Shown one piece after another: positions 51,811 to 62,017 of a stretch of DNA of 64,000 nucleotides. Both the position numbers and the translations under genes were made by a program. This DNA comes from Bartonella vinsonii subsp. arupensis OK-94-513 (GTDB lineage: Bacteria; Pseudomonadota; Alphaproteobacteria; Rhizobiales; Rhizobiaceae): contig NZ_JH725037.1 in the NCBI RefSeq assembly GCF_000278235.1, forward strand, positions 66,697 through 130,696, read 5' to 3'. Each line of letters opens with the position of its first letter. Positions within the stretch are counted from its first letter, which is position 1. Under the pieces are notes generated by a model. That model saw only the letters and a program-made list of their open reading frames with translations, searched no databases and was not told the DNA's origin.

Positions 51811-53919
51811 TTATCCTGCTCGTAATAGACGTGTAGCATCGTCACGCCCGAAAAGATAAAGGAGCAAACGGAGAGTTTTTCCTCGTTCTGAAGAAAGGGT
51901 AGGGTCACGTTGCAAAAATAAATGTGCATCTTTTCTTGCTATTGATAAAAGATCACTATGGACTGCAAGGTTTGCTATGTGGAACTCAGGCATACCAGAT
52001 TGTCGTGTTCCTAAAAGCTCTCCTTCTCCTCGTAAACGCCAGTCTTCTTCTGCAATTTTAAAGCCATCCTCTGTATTGCGGATGATATTAAGACGTTCTA
52101 CAGCACTTTTTGTTAGTGGATCTTTGTAGAGTAAAATACAGGAGGATTTTTTTTCTCCTCGTCCAACACGTCCACGCAGTTGGTGCAATTGTGAAAGACC
52201 AAAATGCTCCGCATGTTCTATGATGATGATAGAAGCATCAGGAATATCTACTCCGACTTCAATAACCGTGGTTGCAACTAAGATACAGATATCTCCACGT
52301 TTAAAAGATGCCATTGCGGACTCTTTTTCAACTGTAGACATTTTCCCATGTATCATACCAACACGTGCTCCAAATCGTTCATGGAGAATAGCAAAACGAC
52401 TTTCAATTGAAGTGAGATCAAGAGTTGATGATTCTTCTACTAAAGGACAAATCCAATAGAGTTTTTCTCCTTTTTCTAAGGCGATGGCAATGCGCTCTAT
52501 GAGTTCATCAATACGTTTTAAAGAAAGTGTTGCTGTTGTAATTGGTTGTCGTCCTATTGGTTTTTCGGTAATTCTGGAAACATCCATATCACCAAAAGTT
52601 GTTAAGACGAGTGTGCGTGGAATAGGAGTAGCAGTCATTACCAGCATATCAGGTTTATGACCTTTTGCTGTAAGGGCAAGACGTTGATGCACACCAAAAC
52701 GGTGTTGTTCATCGATAATGGCTAAAGTAAGATTACTATAAGTGACGTTATTTTGTATAAGTGCATGGGTTCCGATAATAAGAGAAGCTTGGCCCGATAA
52801 AATATCATTTAAAATATTTGTACGTGATTTTCCTTTTTCTCGTCCTGTTAAAAGAACTGTTTGTAGCCCGATTTTTTCAGCAAGAGGTGCAATTGTTGCA
52901 AAGTGTTGCCTAGCAAGAACTTCTGTAGGGGCCATTAAAGCGGATTGTCCTGAATTTTCAGCAACTTGTGTCATTGCCATGAGTGCAACAACAGTTTTTC
53001 CTGCTCCTACATCACCTTGAAGAAGCCGTAGCATTGGTTCTGGTGAAGCAAGATCATTTGCAATATCTTGTATTGCTTTTGTTTGTCCATTTGTAAGTTG
53101 AAAGGGGAGGGCTTTCAGTAATTTTTGAGTGTAAGTTCCTGTTGAGGGCTGAGAAGTGCCGACAAGAGATTTGGTTTTTAAACGCATTAGGCCAAGAGCT
53201 AATTGAGAAGCGAGTAATTCATCATAGGCAAGACGTTTGCGTGCTGTACTTTCTAAGGTTAAATCATCGGGGTCTATGGGCGCATGGATGCGGCGTAAAG
53301 AAACAGAAAAGGAAGAAAAGTTTTGTTGCTTTTTGACGCTTTCTTCTATCCATTCTGGTAAGAGAGGAATGTAATCTAGGGCGTTTTGTATTACACGTCT
53401 TAGTGTTTTTACTGATAGTCCGGCGGTAGAGGGGTAAATAGGTTCAATGAAGGGAATCTGATTTGGTAGTTCGCTTGGTGCGATATGATCGGGATGCACC
53501 ATTGAAAGTTGACCATTAAACAGCTCAACTTTTCCTGATACAATAACCTTTTTTCCTTCTGGTAGTTGTTTTTTGAGCCAAGAATTTTGGGCATGAAAAA
53601 AAACTAAATTTATTTTTCCTGTTGGATCATGTGCAATAACCCTATAGGGTAAGCGGTTACGGCCAACGGGTGGTGGTTGATGCTGATCAATAACAATTTC
53701 CAGAGTAGTGGTGCTGCCTTCTTGTGCGCAAGCAATGCTGGGACGCATTCTACGGTCTATGACGGAATGAGGCATTAATTGTAGTAGATCAATAAGGTTA
53801 GGTTCACGTTGTAATGGATTAATGTTTAAGACTTTGGCTAGTAAGCTATAGACCTTAGGTGTAACCCCAGAAAGAGTACGGATAGAATTAAAAAGGGGTG
53901 TAATAAGGCTTGGAGGCAT
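51811..53919 (-). CDS. recG: ATP-dependent DNA helicase RecG
   Basis: Remodels stalled forks and Holliday junctions. The 702-residue protein has the wedge/OB domain (about 60-150), Walker A GDVGAGKT at 302-309, the DEQH box at 403-406 (IIDEQHRFG), TATPIPRTL, motif VI QLHQLRGRVGRGEKKSSC, and the TRG-like end with WRLRGEGELLGTRQSG. Normal length. It runs divergently from dnaE. Confidence 0.96.
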   Translation of the reverse strand: MPPSLITPLFNSIRTLSGVTPKVYSLLAKVLNINPLQREPNLIDLLQLMPHSVIDRRMRPSIACAQEGSTTTLEIVIDQHQPPPVGRNRLPYRVIAHDPTGKINLVFFHAQNSWLKKQLPEGKKVIVSGKVELFNGQLSMVHPDHIAPSELPNQIPFIEPIYPSTAGLSVKTLRRVIQNALDYIPLLPEWIEESVKKQQNFSSFSVSLRRIHAPIDPDDLTLESTARKRLAYDELLASQLALGLMRLKTKSLVGTSQPSTGTYTQKLLKALPFQLTNGQTKAIQDIANDLASPEPMLRLLQGDVGAGKTVVALMAMTQVAENSGQSALMAPTEVLARQHFATIAPLAEKIGLQTVLLTGREKGKSRTNILNDILSGQASLIIGTHALIQNNVTYSNLTLAIIDEQHRFGVHQRLALTAKGHKPDMLVMTATPIPRTLVLTTFGDMDVSRITEKPIGRQPITTATLSLKRIDELIERIAIALEKGEKLYWICPLVEESSTLDLTSIESRFAILHERFGARVGMIHGKMSTVEKESAMASFKRGDICILVATTVIEVGVDIPDASIIIIEHAEHFGLSQLHQLRGRVGRGEKKSSCILLYKDPLTKSAVERLNIIRNTEDGFKIAEEDWRLRGEGELLGTRQSGMPEFHIANLAVHSDLLSIARKDAHLFLQRDPTLSSERGKTLRLLLYLFGRDDATRLLRAG

Positions 53920-54310
53920 AAGGAAATTTAACCTGCTCTTTTTATTTTTTCTAGTGTTTTAAAAGAGCTTTTTGGGGATAAGTTATATACGTGAAATCTT
54001 CTTTATTTATACTTTGCATTTTAAGAAAAAAATCAATATTTAAAGGTACATAATAAATAGAGTACAAGAATAAAATGTTGGTCATATTCTATAAATTTCT
54101 CCTTTTTGTTTTTGTGTATTTATTTGCTGTGAATAGAGATATTTTCTTCATGGAAGTCTTTTGTAAATATCAATAAAACTGGAGTGTCTTGGCTCATATG
54201 CAGAGTGACACGTTTATAGATTTAAAGGCATAATGATTTAGAGTATTTTCTATTATTAAGACAAACAAAGGTTGCACTTTGGTATTTATTTTGCAGTGGG
54301 AAATTTAAGA
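53920..54310. other. 391-base gap between recG and dnaE
   Basis: Divergent spacer, strongly AT-rich, with no gene or strong promoter recognised. Relatives often have lolC-lolD-type genes before dnaE; no trace was seen. Confidence 0.5.
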
Positions 54311-57300
54311 GTGGCAGAAGATAAAAATACAATACGAGAGATAAAAAAATCTCTTCCTCGCTTTATCCATTTGAGAGTGCATTCTGCTTATTCGCTGCTC
54401 GAAGGGGCTTTAAAAATTCCGCAAATTATTCAACATGCGATTTCGGATCAAACGCCAGCTGTCGCTATCACTGATACGAATAATTTATTTGGTGCGTTGG
54501 AGTTTTCGCAATATTGTTTTTCGCATGGGATCCAGCCTATCATTGGCTGTCAGCTCGCCGTTGATTTTGGTGATGAAAATGATAATTCGCGTTTTGCTAA
54601 ATGGCACCATCCTTCTGATTTGTGTTCTCTTGTTTTGTTAGCAGCTAGTGAGATCGGTTATGCTCATTTGGTTCGTCTTGTTAGTCGTGCCTATCTTGAT
54701 AAGTGTGATACTGATCCTCCTCATATTAAAGTTGATTGGTTGTCATCACACAGTGAAGGAATAATTGCTTTAACAGGTGGTAGGGGAGGCCCACTTAATT
54801 TTTCTTTGGCAGAAGGGAGAAAAGAACGAGCTGTCGAACGTTTGATTTCTTTAAAAAATCTTTTTGGTGATCGTCTTTATGTGGAATTACAGCGGCATAG
54901 CTCTTTTGATCGACAAGTAGAAGCTGCACTTATTGAGTTGGCTTATGCACATGAAGTTCCTCTTGTTGCAACCAATGAAGCTTTTTTTCTAAAGAGGGAA
55001 GGCTATGAAGCACATGATGCACTGATGGCGGTTGCAGAAGGACAAATTGTTTCTAATCCAGATCGTAAACGGGTAACACCGGATCATTATTTGAAATCAC
55101 AAGATGAAATGGTTGCATTGTTTTCTGATCTTCCAGAAGCTCTGGAGAACAGTGTTGAAATTGCATTGCGTTGTCATACAGCTACGCCTATTCGAAAACC
55201 AATTTTGCCTCGTTTTATAGAGCAGTCTGTTGATTCAAACTTTGCTTTAGAAGTAGAAGATAGTGAATTATTAAATCAGGCCAAGGCTGGTTTGAAAATC
55301 CGCCTTGAGACAATTGGATTGGCTGAAGGATATACTGTTGCAGATTATGAGCAGCGGCTTGAGTATGAAGTTTCCGTTATTACGCGGATGCAATTTTCTG
55401 GCTACTTTCTTATCGTTTCAGATTTCATAAAGTGGGCGAAGGCGCATGATATTCCTGTTGGACCGGGACGTGGTTCTGGTGCCGGTTCACTTGTCGCTTA
55501 TGCTTTGACTATTACTGATGTTGATCCATTGCGTTTTTCTCTTCTCTTTGAACGTTTTCTGAATCCAGATCGTGTTTCTATGCCAGATTTTGATATCGAC
55601 TTTTGTCAAGAGCGGCGCGAAGAAGTTATTCAATATGTTCAAAAAAAATATGGACGTGATCAAGTTGCCCAAATTATTACGTTTGGTAAGTTACAGGCGC
55701 GTGCGGTATTGCGTGATGTTGGACGTGTTTTAGAAGTTCCTTATCGTCAGGTGGATTATCTTACAAAATTAGTTCCTGCTACGCCTGGAAGCCAAGTTGA
55801 ACTGGCTGATGCTATCAAGGATGAGCCTAAATTTGAGGAAGAAAAGAAAAAAGATCCGGTTGTAGGACGCATGTTAGATATCGCACTTCAGCTGGAGGGC
55901 CTTTATCGTCATGCATCGACGCATGCAGCAGGGATTGTTATTGGTGATCGTCCGCTTTCAGAGCTTGTTCCTATGTATCGTGATCCTCGTTCTGATATGC
56001 CTGTTACGCAATTTAACATGAAATATGTTGAACAGGCGGGGCTAGTAAAATTTGATTTTCTTGGATTAAAAACGCTTACTGTTTTGAAAATGGCGGTAGA
56101 TTTTGCCGCACGAAAAGGCATTCAAATAGATTTGTCGAATATCTCTCTGAATGATGAAGAAACCTATGCTATGATGGCACGTGGTGAAACGGTTGGCGTG
56201 TTTCAAGTGGAAAGTTCTGGTATGCGTAAAGCATTGATTGGAATGAAACCAGATCGCATTGAAGATATTATTGCTCTTGTAGCGCTTTATCGTCCTGGTC
56301 CAATGGAGAATATTCCAACCTATAACGCACGCAAACATGGGGAAGAAGAAATTGCTTCGATTCATCCTAAGATAGATCATCTGATTCAGGAGACACAGGG
56401 TGTTATTGTGTATCAAGAACAGGTCATGCAAATTGCTCAAGTGCTTGCTGGTTATTCGCTTGGGGAGGCGGATTTATTACGTAGGGCTATGGGAAAAAAG
56501 ATTCATAAAGAAATGCAACAACAACGTACGCGCTTTGTAGAGGGAGCTGTTGCTGGCGGTGTTGATAAGGATCAAGCTGATATTATTTTTGATCTTTTAG
56601 CAAAATTTGCAGATTATGGTTTTAATAAATCGCATGCCGCTGCTTATGCGATTGTTTCTTACCAAACAGCTTATATGAAAGCACATCATCCAGTTGAGTT
56701 TTTAGCCGCTTCAATGACGTATGATATGACAAATACGGATAAATTAAATGATTTTCGGCGTGAAGCATTAAGATTGGGTATTAAAGTGATTGCACCTTGT
56801 GTACAAACATCACATCGTGTTTTTGAGGTTGGTGATAACTGTATTTATTATTCTCTTGCTGCCATTAAAGGTGTGGGGGAAGCGGTTGTTGATCATATTG
56901 TAGCTTGTCGTGGAAATAAACCTTTTAAGGATATAGAAGATTTTTGTGAGCGTATTGATCCGCGCATTGTTAATAAGCGTGCAATGGAAAGTTTGATTTG
57001 TGCTGGCGCTTTTGATTGCTTTCATATCGCACGTGAGATTTTATTGGAAAGTCTTGGAACTCTTCATGCACGTGCACTTCGTATTCTTGATAATAATTCT
57101 AGTGGACAGATTGATATATTTGGGATGACGGGTGGGTTAAAAGAGCCTTTGATTTTATCGCAAACAACTCCTTGGTTACCAGATGAAAAACTTTATCGAG
57201 AGTTTCAAGTAATAGGTTTTTACTTTTCTGCTCATCCTCTGGATGAGTATCAAGATATTCTTGCGAAAAAACGCGTACAGACTTGGGTTAATTTTGCTAA

Positions 57301-57799
57301 TGCTGTCAAAGGAGGAGCAGAAGCTGCTAGGCTTGCTGGAACTGTTGTGGCAAAACAAGTGCGCAAAACAAAATCTGGCAAAAAAATGGGGGTTATTCAT
57401 TTTTCTGATACGAGTGGTCAGTATGAGACAGTTCTCTTTTCTGAGGGGCTTGCGGATTATGAGGAGATACTAGAGCCAGGGAAATCTTTTATCATTACAG
57501 TGAGTGCAGAAAATCGCTCTGAGGGCATCAGTTTGCGGCTTGAGACAGTTCAATCTTTGGAAAATGAGGACTTACAGCATCATAAAATGATGCGCATTTT
57601 TATCAATACAGTTGATATGCTTCCGCAAATTGAGCAGAATTTAAATCTTGGTGGAAATGGGGAAGTTGGACTTATTCTCATTCAAGAGGATGGATTACGC
57701 GAAATCGAAATTACGCTCCCAAAACGATACAAGGTTAATTCACGTGTGGCGAGTGCTATGAAATCGGTACAAGGTGTTATTAATGTGGAATTGGTTTAA
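54311..57799 (+). CDS. dnaE: DNA polymerase III subunit alpha
   Basis: Replicative polymerase. From GTG 54311 it has 1162 residues: PHP domain (FIHLRVHSAYSLLEGALKI from about 17), catalytic palm with Asp426, Asp428 and Asp430 in MPDFDIDFC, GPGRGSGAGSLVAYAL, the finger domain with AMGKKIHKEMQQQR and FADYGFNKSHAAAYA, the beta-clamp region, an OB domain and the C-terminal tau-binding part. A TTG at 54272 would add 13 residues without homology; GGGAA about 9 bases before the GTG favours the later start. Confidence 0.96.
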   Translation: MAEDKNTIREIKKSLPRFIHLRVHSAYSLLEGALKIPQIIQHAISDQTPAVAITDTNNLFGALEFSQYCFSHGIQPIIGCQLAVDFGDENDNSRFAKWHHPSDLCSLVLLAASEIGYAHLVRLVSRAYLDKCDTDPPHIKVDWLSSHSEGIIALTGGRGGPLNFSLAEGRKERAVERLISLKNLFGDRLYVELQRHSSFDRQVEAALIELAYAHEVPLVATNEAFFLKREGYEAHDALMAVAEGQIVSNPDRKRVTPDHYLKSQDEMVALFSDLPEALENSVEIALRCHTATPIRKPILPRFIEQSVDSNFALEVEDSELLNQAKAGLKIRLETIGLAEGYTVADYEQRLEYEVSVITRMQFSGYFLIVSDFIKWAKAHDIPVGPGRGSGAGSLVAYALTITDVDPLRFSLLFERFLNPDRVSMPDFDIDFCQERREEVIQYVQKKYGRDQVAQIITFGKLQARAVLRDVGRVLEVPYRQVDYLTKLVPATPGSQVELADAIKDEPKFEEEKKKDPVVGRMLDIALQLEGLYRHASTHAAGIVIGDRPLSELVPMYRDPRSDMPVTQFNMKYVEQAGLVKFDFLGLKTLTVLKMAVDFAARKGIQIDLSNISLNDEETYAMMARGETVGVFQVESSGMRKALIGMKPDRIEDIIALVALYRPGPMENIPTYNARKHGEEEIASIHPKIDHLIQETQGVIVYQEQVMQIAQVLAGYSLGEADLLRRAMGKKIHKEMQQQRTRFVEGAVAGGVDKDQADIIFDLLAKFADYGFNKSHAAAYAIVSYQTAYMKAHHPVEFLAASMTYDMTNTDKLNDFRREALRLGIKVIAPCVQTSHRVFEVGDNCIYYSLAAIKGVGEAVVDHIVACRGNKPFKDIEDFCERIDPRIVNKRAMESLICAGAFDCFHIAREILLESLGTLHARALRILDNNSSGQIDIFGMTGGLKEPLILSQTTPWLPDEKLYREFQVIGFYFSAHPLDEYQDILAKKRVQTWVNFANAVKGGAEAARLAGTVVAKQVRKTKSGKKMGVIHFSDTSGQYETVLFSEGLADYEEILEPGKSFIITVSAENRSEGISLRLETVQSLENEDLQHHKMMRIFINTVDMLPQIEQNLNLGGNGEVGLILIQEDGLREIEITLPKRYKVNSRVASAMKSVQGVINVELV

Positions 57800-58005
57800 A
57801 TAAAAAGTTATGAAATGACAGCTTGTTTTGAAAGGTGTTCTTGTTTTATCGGTGGCTTAAGACTTTTCTTGGATTGGATTGTAGGTTTTGAAAGGTTTGA
57901 TAAGCTATGATACATTTCTCATCGAACAAAAACGAAAAGAAATCTCATTTTATTTCTTTATAAATATTCAAAGTCATTCTGGTAGATAAATTTTATAAGT
58001 TTTTA

Positions 58006-59256
58006 CTATATATTGCCTTGTTTCATTTTTGTTAAGTTCATAGCATCATACATATAAAGCCAATTAAGGTTGGACATGATATTCTCTGGTGTACGAACTT
58101 TCATGATGAAATTACGTGCAATTGCTAGAGGACCAGTTGCATGATAAGCCATTCTATTAAAGTCTCCACGTTTTTTTACTGCTATAATTCTGGGCATACG
58201 TATTTTTTCGTAAAGTGAAAGAGCTTTCGTTAATGAAAGGTCTTTAAGTGAAAGCACTTCTGCTAATGTAGCAGCGTCTTCGATTGCCATAGCAGCACCT
58301 TGCGCAGCAAAAGGTAAGGCTGCGTGCGCACAGTCCCCAACAAATACTTGTCTCTCTAAACCTAAAAAACGGTTCTGTTTCATTTGAAAGAGGGGCCAAT
58401 AGGTCCATTCATCAATATGGTCAAAGACATGCAAAATTTGCTGATTCCAATCTTTAAAAAGAGATTTCAATTTTTTTTTATTTCCTTTATATGCCCATCC
58501 TTCTTTTGAAGTTTCTCCATGAGTAACGGCGACAAAATTAAAAATGTTTGCTGATGATTGAATGGGATAGATGACAAGATGGTTTTTGGGGCCCATCCAA
58601 GCAGTAATTGTTTTGGTATTTTGTAATAAAGAACAAAAGCTTTTAGGAAGATTTTCAAATTCTGTTGTTGCACGCCAAGCAATAAAGCCACTGAAATTTG
58701 CCCTTTCATGAAAAGGAGCTAATTGCCGTAATGTGGACCAAACTCCATCACAACCGATAAGAAGTGGTGTTGAATAAAACTGCTGTTGTTGTGGTTCAGT
58801 TGATACATCTGTCTTTCTTGTTTTTATATGAATGCTATTAGGAACCGTTTTGGTAGACGATACAACAGTTTCTCCTGTTTTATATTTGATAAAAGGATTT
58901 TCTCTAACAGCGTTGTATAAAACTTTTTGTAAGTCTGCGCGATGAATTGTGATATACGGAGCACTCCAATTTTTTTCCGATAAATTGATGAGATTAGCGC
59001 GCAGTCGCACTTTTAAAGAAACTCCATCTCTTAACTCAAGAAAATGTGGTGTTGTACCCCTTTCAATAAGTTTGTTAAGAATTCCCCAATGCGCAAGGAT
59101 GCAGGTTGCATTTGGAGTAAGCTGAATACCAGCACCTACTGCATCAAGCTGTGTACATTTTTCGATAAGTGTACTTGCAATTCCTTTATGGGCGAGAGCC
59201 AAAGCAGTACTTAAACCAGCAATACCTCCTCCAACAATGATTGGTGATTGATCCAT
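58006..59256 (-). CDS. FAD-dependent aromatic-ring monooxygenase
   Basis: Group A flavoprotein hydroxylase of the salicylate hydroxylase / UbiH type. The 416-residue protein has the Rossmann dinucleotide motif VGGGIAGLSTALALAHKG at 7-24, the second FAD/NADPH site CDGVWSTLR near 170, and the ribityl-binding FVGDCAHAALPFAAQGAAMA near 295. Substrate unknown; ubiquinone-ring hydroxylation or an aromatic-acid hydroxylation are both open. It is followed in genome order by a small zinc-binding protein divided by about 30 bases. Confidence 0.8.
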   Translation of the reverse strand: MDQSPIIVGGGIAGLSTALALAHKGIASTLIEKCTQLDAVGAGIQLTPNATCILAHWGILNKLIERGTTPHFLELRDGVSLKVRLRANLINLSEKNWSAPYITIHRADLQKVLYNAVRENPFIKYKTGETVVSSTKTVPNSIHIKTRKTDVSTEPQQQQFYSTPLLIGCDGVWSTLRQLAPFHERANFSGFIAWRATTEFENLPKSFCSLLQNTKTITAWMGPKNHLVIYPIQSSANIFNFVAVTHGETSKEGWAYKGNKKKLKSLFKDWNQQILHVFDHIDEWTYWPLFQMKQNRFLGLERQVFVGDCAHAALPFAAQGAAMAIEDAATLAEVLSLKDLSLTKALSLYEKIRMPRIIAVKKRGDFNRMAYHATGPLAIARNFIMKVRTPENIMSNLNWLYMYDAMNLTKMKQGNI

Positions 59257-59290
59257 GCGTTTTCTTCATATTGAAAGAGCAGAGAATGCA

Positions 59291-59539
59291 CTATAGTGAA
59301 TTATTTGGCTGGTATAAACATCCTGTTGGATTTGTTTGATTGTATGATAGTGAGGGGACATATCGATAAAGGGTTGAACAATAAGGACAAATTTTCTCAT
59401 CCATTGATCCCATATCGATGAAAATATGAGGATGATCGAATGGTTGTGTAGCGCCTACGCACATAAATTCTTTTACACCAATTTCGATTGTTTTATATCC
59501 AAGATCATTCTGGAAATGGGGAATGTTGTGATCGGCCAT
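59291..59539 (-). CDS. Small zinc-finger domain protein (CHCC type)
   Basis: From ATG 59539 (GGAG 8 bases upstream) it has 82 residues. The CHCC zinc-finger signature is visible: Cys in KEFMCVGATQPFDHPHIF, the His of DHPH, and the CPYC pair in MGSMDEKICPYCSTLYRY. These small proteins are widespread in alphaproteobacteria and resemble the NDUFS6/NUMM subunit of complex I. It is on the same strand as the monooxygenase, 34 bases before it, so the two may be co-transcribed. Confidence 0.85.
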   Translation of the reverse strand: MADHNIPHFQNDLGYKTIEIGVKEFMCVGATQPFDHPHIFIDMGSMDEKICPYCSTLYRYVPSLSYNQTNPTGCLYQPNNSL

Positions 59540-59830
59540 GAACAAGCTCCGAATAAATTGCTTAAATCAGGTATGATTTGGATCTTCTCTTCTTTTATAT
59601 GTATTAGTTTGTAATAAAGATTATAATAATGCAAGGCGCTTTTTAAGATAAATCAAAGTTCTTTTTGTTATACAGATCCGCTACCATATTTGAGCACTTT
59701 GTGTATGGCAATAGTTCTAGGCGTTTTAAAAATTGATATGTTCTTATTACAGTAACATATCATAAAGCGTTCTATGAGATATTTATTCATAAGAATTTGT
59801 GAGAGTAAAAAGGAAGTTTAGCTAGAGTCT

Positions 59831-62011
59831 ATGAAACAGAGGGTGACAGATCAGATTTCTCTATCGGATATAACAATGAAAAATCCGAAGCGGTTTGTGA
59901 ATAGAGAATTTTCATGGCTACAATTTAATACGCGTGTATTGATGGAAGCTGCTAATCCAAGGCATCCTTTACTAGAACGGCTACAATTTCTTTCGATTTC
60001 AGCAGCTAATCTTGATGAATTTTTTATGGTTCGTGTTGCTGGTCTTGCTGCTCAGATTCGTGATAAGGTTACGATGTGTAGTGCGGATGGGCGGACAGCG
60101 CAGGAGCAACTTGATTTTGTGTTAGCTGAGACCTCACATTTGCAGGCGTGCCAATTACGAGAGTTGAGAGTTTTACGTCACGAATTAAAACAGAATGATA
60201 TTGAAATCATTTGTCCCGATGGGCTTTTAGAAATTGAAAAATCATGGCTTGAAAAATATTTTCTTGATATAATTTATCCTGTTCTAAAACCTTTATCTAT
60301 TGATTCTGCTTACTCTTTTCCATTTGTTCCTAATTTAGGACTTTCATTTGCTCTCCAATTATCTCGATATACTGATCAACATACGCGCGTTGTGTTGTTG
60401 CCTGTTCCGACGACTTTAAGGCGTTTTATTCTTCTTCCTCGAGAGGGCAATCATTTTCGTTTTATTGCCTGTGAGGATGTTATGGGCCTTTTTATCAAAC
60501 ATGTATTTCCTGATGATAAAGTTGATGGAATTGGTACCTTTAGGGTGATTCGTGACAGTGATATTGAAGTAGAAGAAGAGGCTGAAGACCTTGTTCATTT
60601 TTTTGAAACGGCACTTAAAAAGCGCCGTCGCGGGCAGGTTATTCGAATTGAATTTGACGCGAAAATGCCAAAAAAATTACGTCAATTTATAACGAATGGT
60701 CTTTCTGTTCCTGATAATTGTATCAGTGTTCTCGATGGATTCTTGGCGCTTAATATGGTGTCAGAGATTGTTTCTATTCCACGTGATGACCTAAAATTTA
60801 TTCCTTATGTTCCTCGTTTTCCTGAATGGCTTCGTGAGCATGATGGTGATTGCTTTGCGGCTATTCGTAAAAATGATATTGTGATTCATCATCCTTATGA
60901 ATCATTTGATGTTGTTGTGCAATTTTTACGTCAAGCAGCTCGTGATCCTGATGTTGTGGAAATCAAACAAACTCTTTATCGTACATCGAATGATAGCCCA
61001 ATTGTTAGTGCTTTGATTGAGGCTGCTGAACAAGGAAAATCGGTCACTGCTTTGGTAGAGCTTAAAGCACGTTTTGATGAGGAAGCTAATATTCGTTGGG
61101 CACGTGATCTTGAACGTGCGGGGGTGCGCGTTTTTTTTGGTTTTATTGCTTTAAAAACACACGCTAAAATGTCACTCATCATAAGGCGTGAAGGAAAACG
61201 TCTTTGCTCTTACGTTCATCTGGGAACTGGAAATTATCACCCAGTTAATGCTAAAGTTTATACCGATCTTTCTTTTTTTACCACTGATGATGATATTGGT
61301 CATGATGTTGGGTTGTTGTTCAATTATATTGCTCAATATAAACGTCCAAATGAACCAATGAAGATTGTTTTTTCCCCCTTAACGTTGCGTAGTCGTATTC
61401 TTAAGCATATTGAAGAAGAAATTACCAATGCAAAACAGGGGCGGTTTGCTGCTATTTGGATGAAAGTTAATGCATTGGTTGATCCTGAAATTATTGATGC
61501 TTTATATCGTGCTAGCCAAGCGGGTGTACAGATCGATTTGGTAGTGCGTGGCATATGTTGTTTGCGTCCCCATGTCCCAAGAATTTCGGATAATATTCGT
61601 GCAAAATCGATTGTAGGGCGTTTTCTTGAACATAGTCGTATTTTTTGTTTTGGTAATGGTGAAGATTTGCCGAATGAGAACGCGCTTGTTTATTTAGGAT
61701 CGGCTGACATGATGCCTCGTAATCTGGATCATCGTATTGAAATATTGGTTCCAGTTTTGGATAAAACGGTTCGTAAGCAGATTCTTTTACAAATAATGCT
61801 GGCTAATATTATTGATAATCAACAAAGCTTTGATATACTAAGTGATGGGACATCAAGGCGTATAACACCGCAAAGAGGTGAAAGTCTGTTTAATGCGCAG
61901 GAGTATTTTATGGCCAAAGCAGGTCTTTCGGGATGGGAAAAATCTTTTGAGTCTTCTGCTTCGCGTTTGGTTGCATTGCATCGGCAGCGAGCCGAAGTAG
62001 ATAAAGATTGA
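59831..62011 (+). CDS. ppk: Polyphosphate kinase 1
   Basis: Polymerises ATP gamma-phosphate into polyphosphate. The 726-residue protein has the N domain, the head domain with NREFSWLQFNTRVL (about 22-35), and the phosphorylated His444 in LKTHAKMSLI. SYVHLGTGNYHPVNAKVYTD and the C-terminal His-containing phosphodiesterase-like domain complete it. AAAGGAAG lies about 14 bases before the ATG, farther than ideal; a GTG four codons on is possible. Immediately upstream of ppx. Confidence 0.95.
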   Translation: MKQRVTDQISLSDITMKNPKRFVNREFSWLQFNTRVLMEAANPRHPLLERLQFLSISAANLDEFFMVRVAGLAAQIRDKVTMCSADGRTAQEQLDFVLAETSHLQACQLRELRVLRHELKQNDIEIICPDGLLEIEKSWLEKYFLDIIYPVLKPLSIDSAYSFPFVPNLGLSFALQLSRYTDQHTRVVLLPVPTTLRRFILLPREGNHFRFIACEDVMGLFIKHVFPDDKVDGIGTFRVIRDSDIEVEEEAEDLVHFFETALKKRRRGQVIRIEFDAKMPKKLRQFITNGLSVPDNCISVLDGFLALNMVSEIVSIPRDDLKFIPYVPRFPEWLREHDGDCFAAIRKNDIVIHHPYESFDVVVQFLRQAARDPDVVEIKQTLYRTSNDSPIVSALIEAAEQGKSVTALVELKARFDEEANIRWARDLERAGVRVFFGFIALKTHAKMSLIIRREGKRLCSYVHLGTGNYHPVNAKVYTDLSFFTTDDDIGHDVGLLFNYIAQYKRPNEPMKIVFSPLTLRSRILKHIEEEITNAKQGRFAAIWMKVNALVDPEIIDALYRASQAGVQIDLVVRGICCLRPHVPRISDNIRAKSIVGRFLEHSRIFCFGNGEDLPNENALVYLGSADMMPRNLDHRIEILVPVLDKTVRKQILLQIMLANIIDNQQSFDILSDGTSRRITPQRGESLFNAQEYFMAKAGLSGWEKSFESSASRLVALHRQRAEVDKD

Positions 62012-62017
62012 AATCCA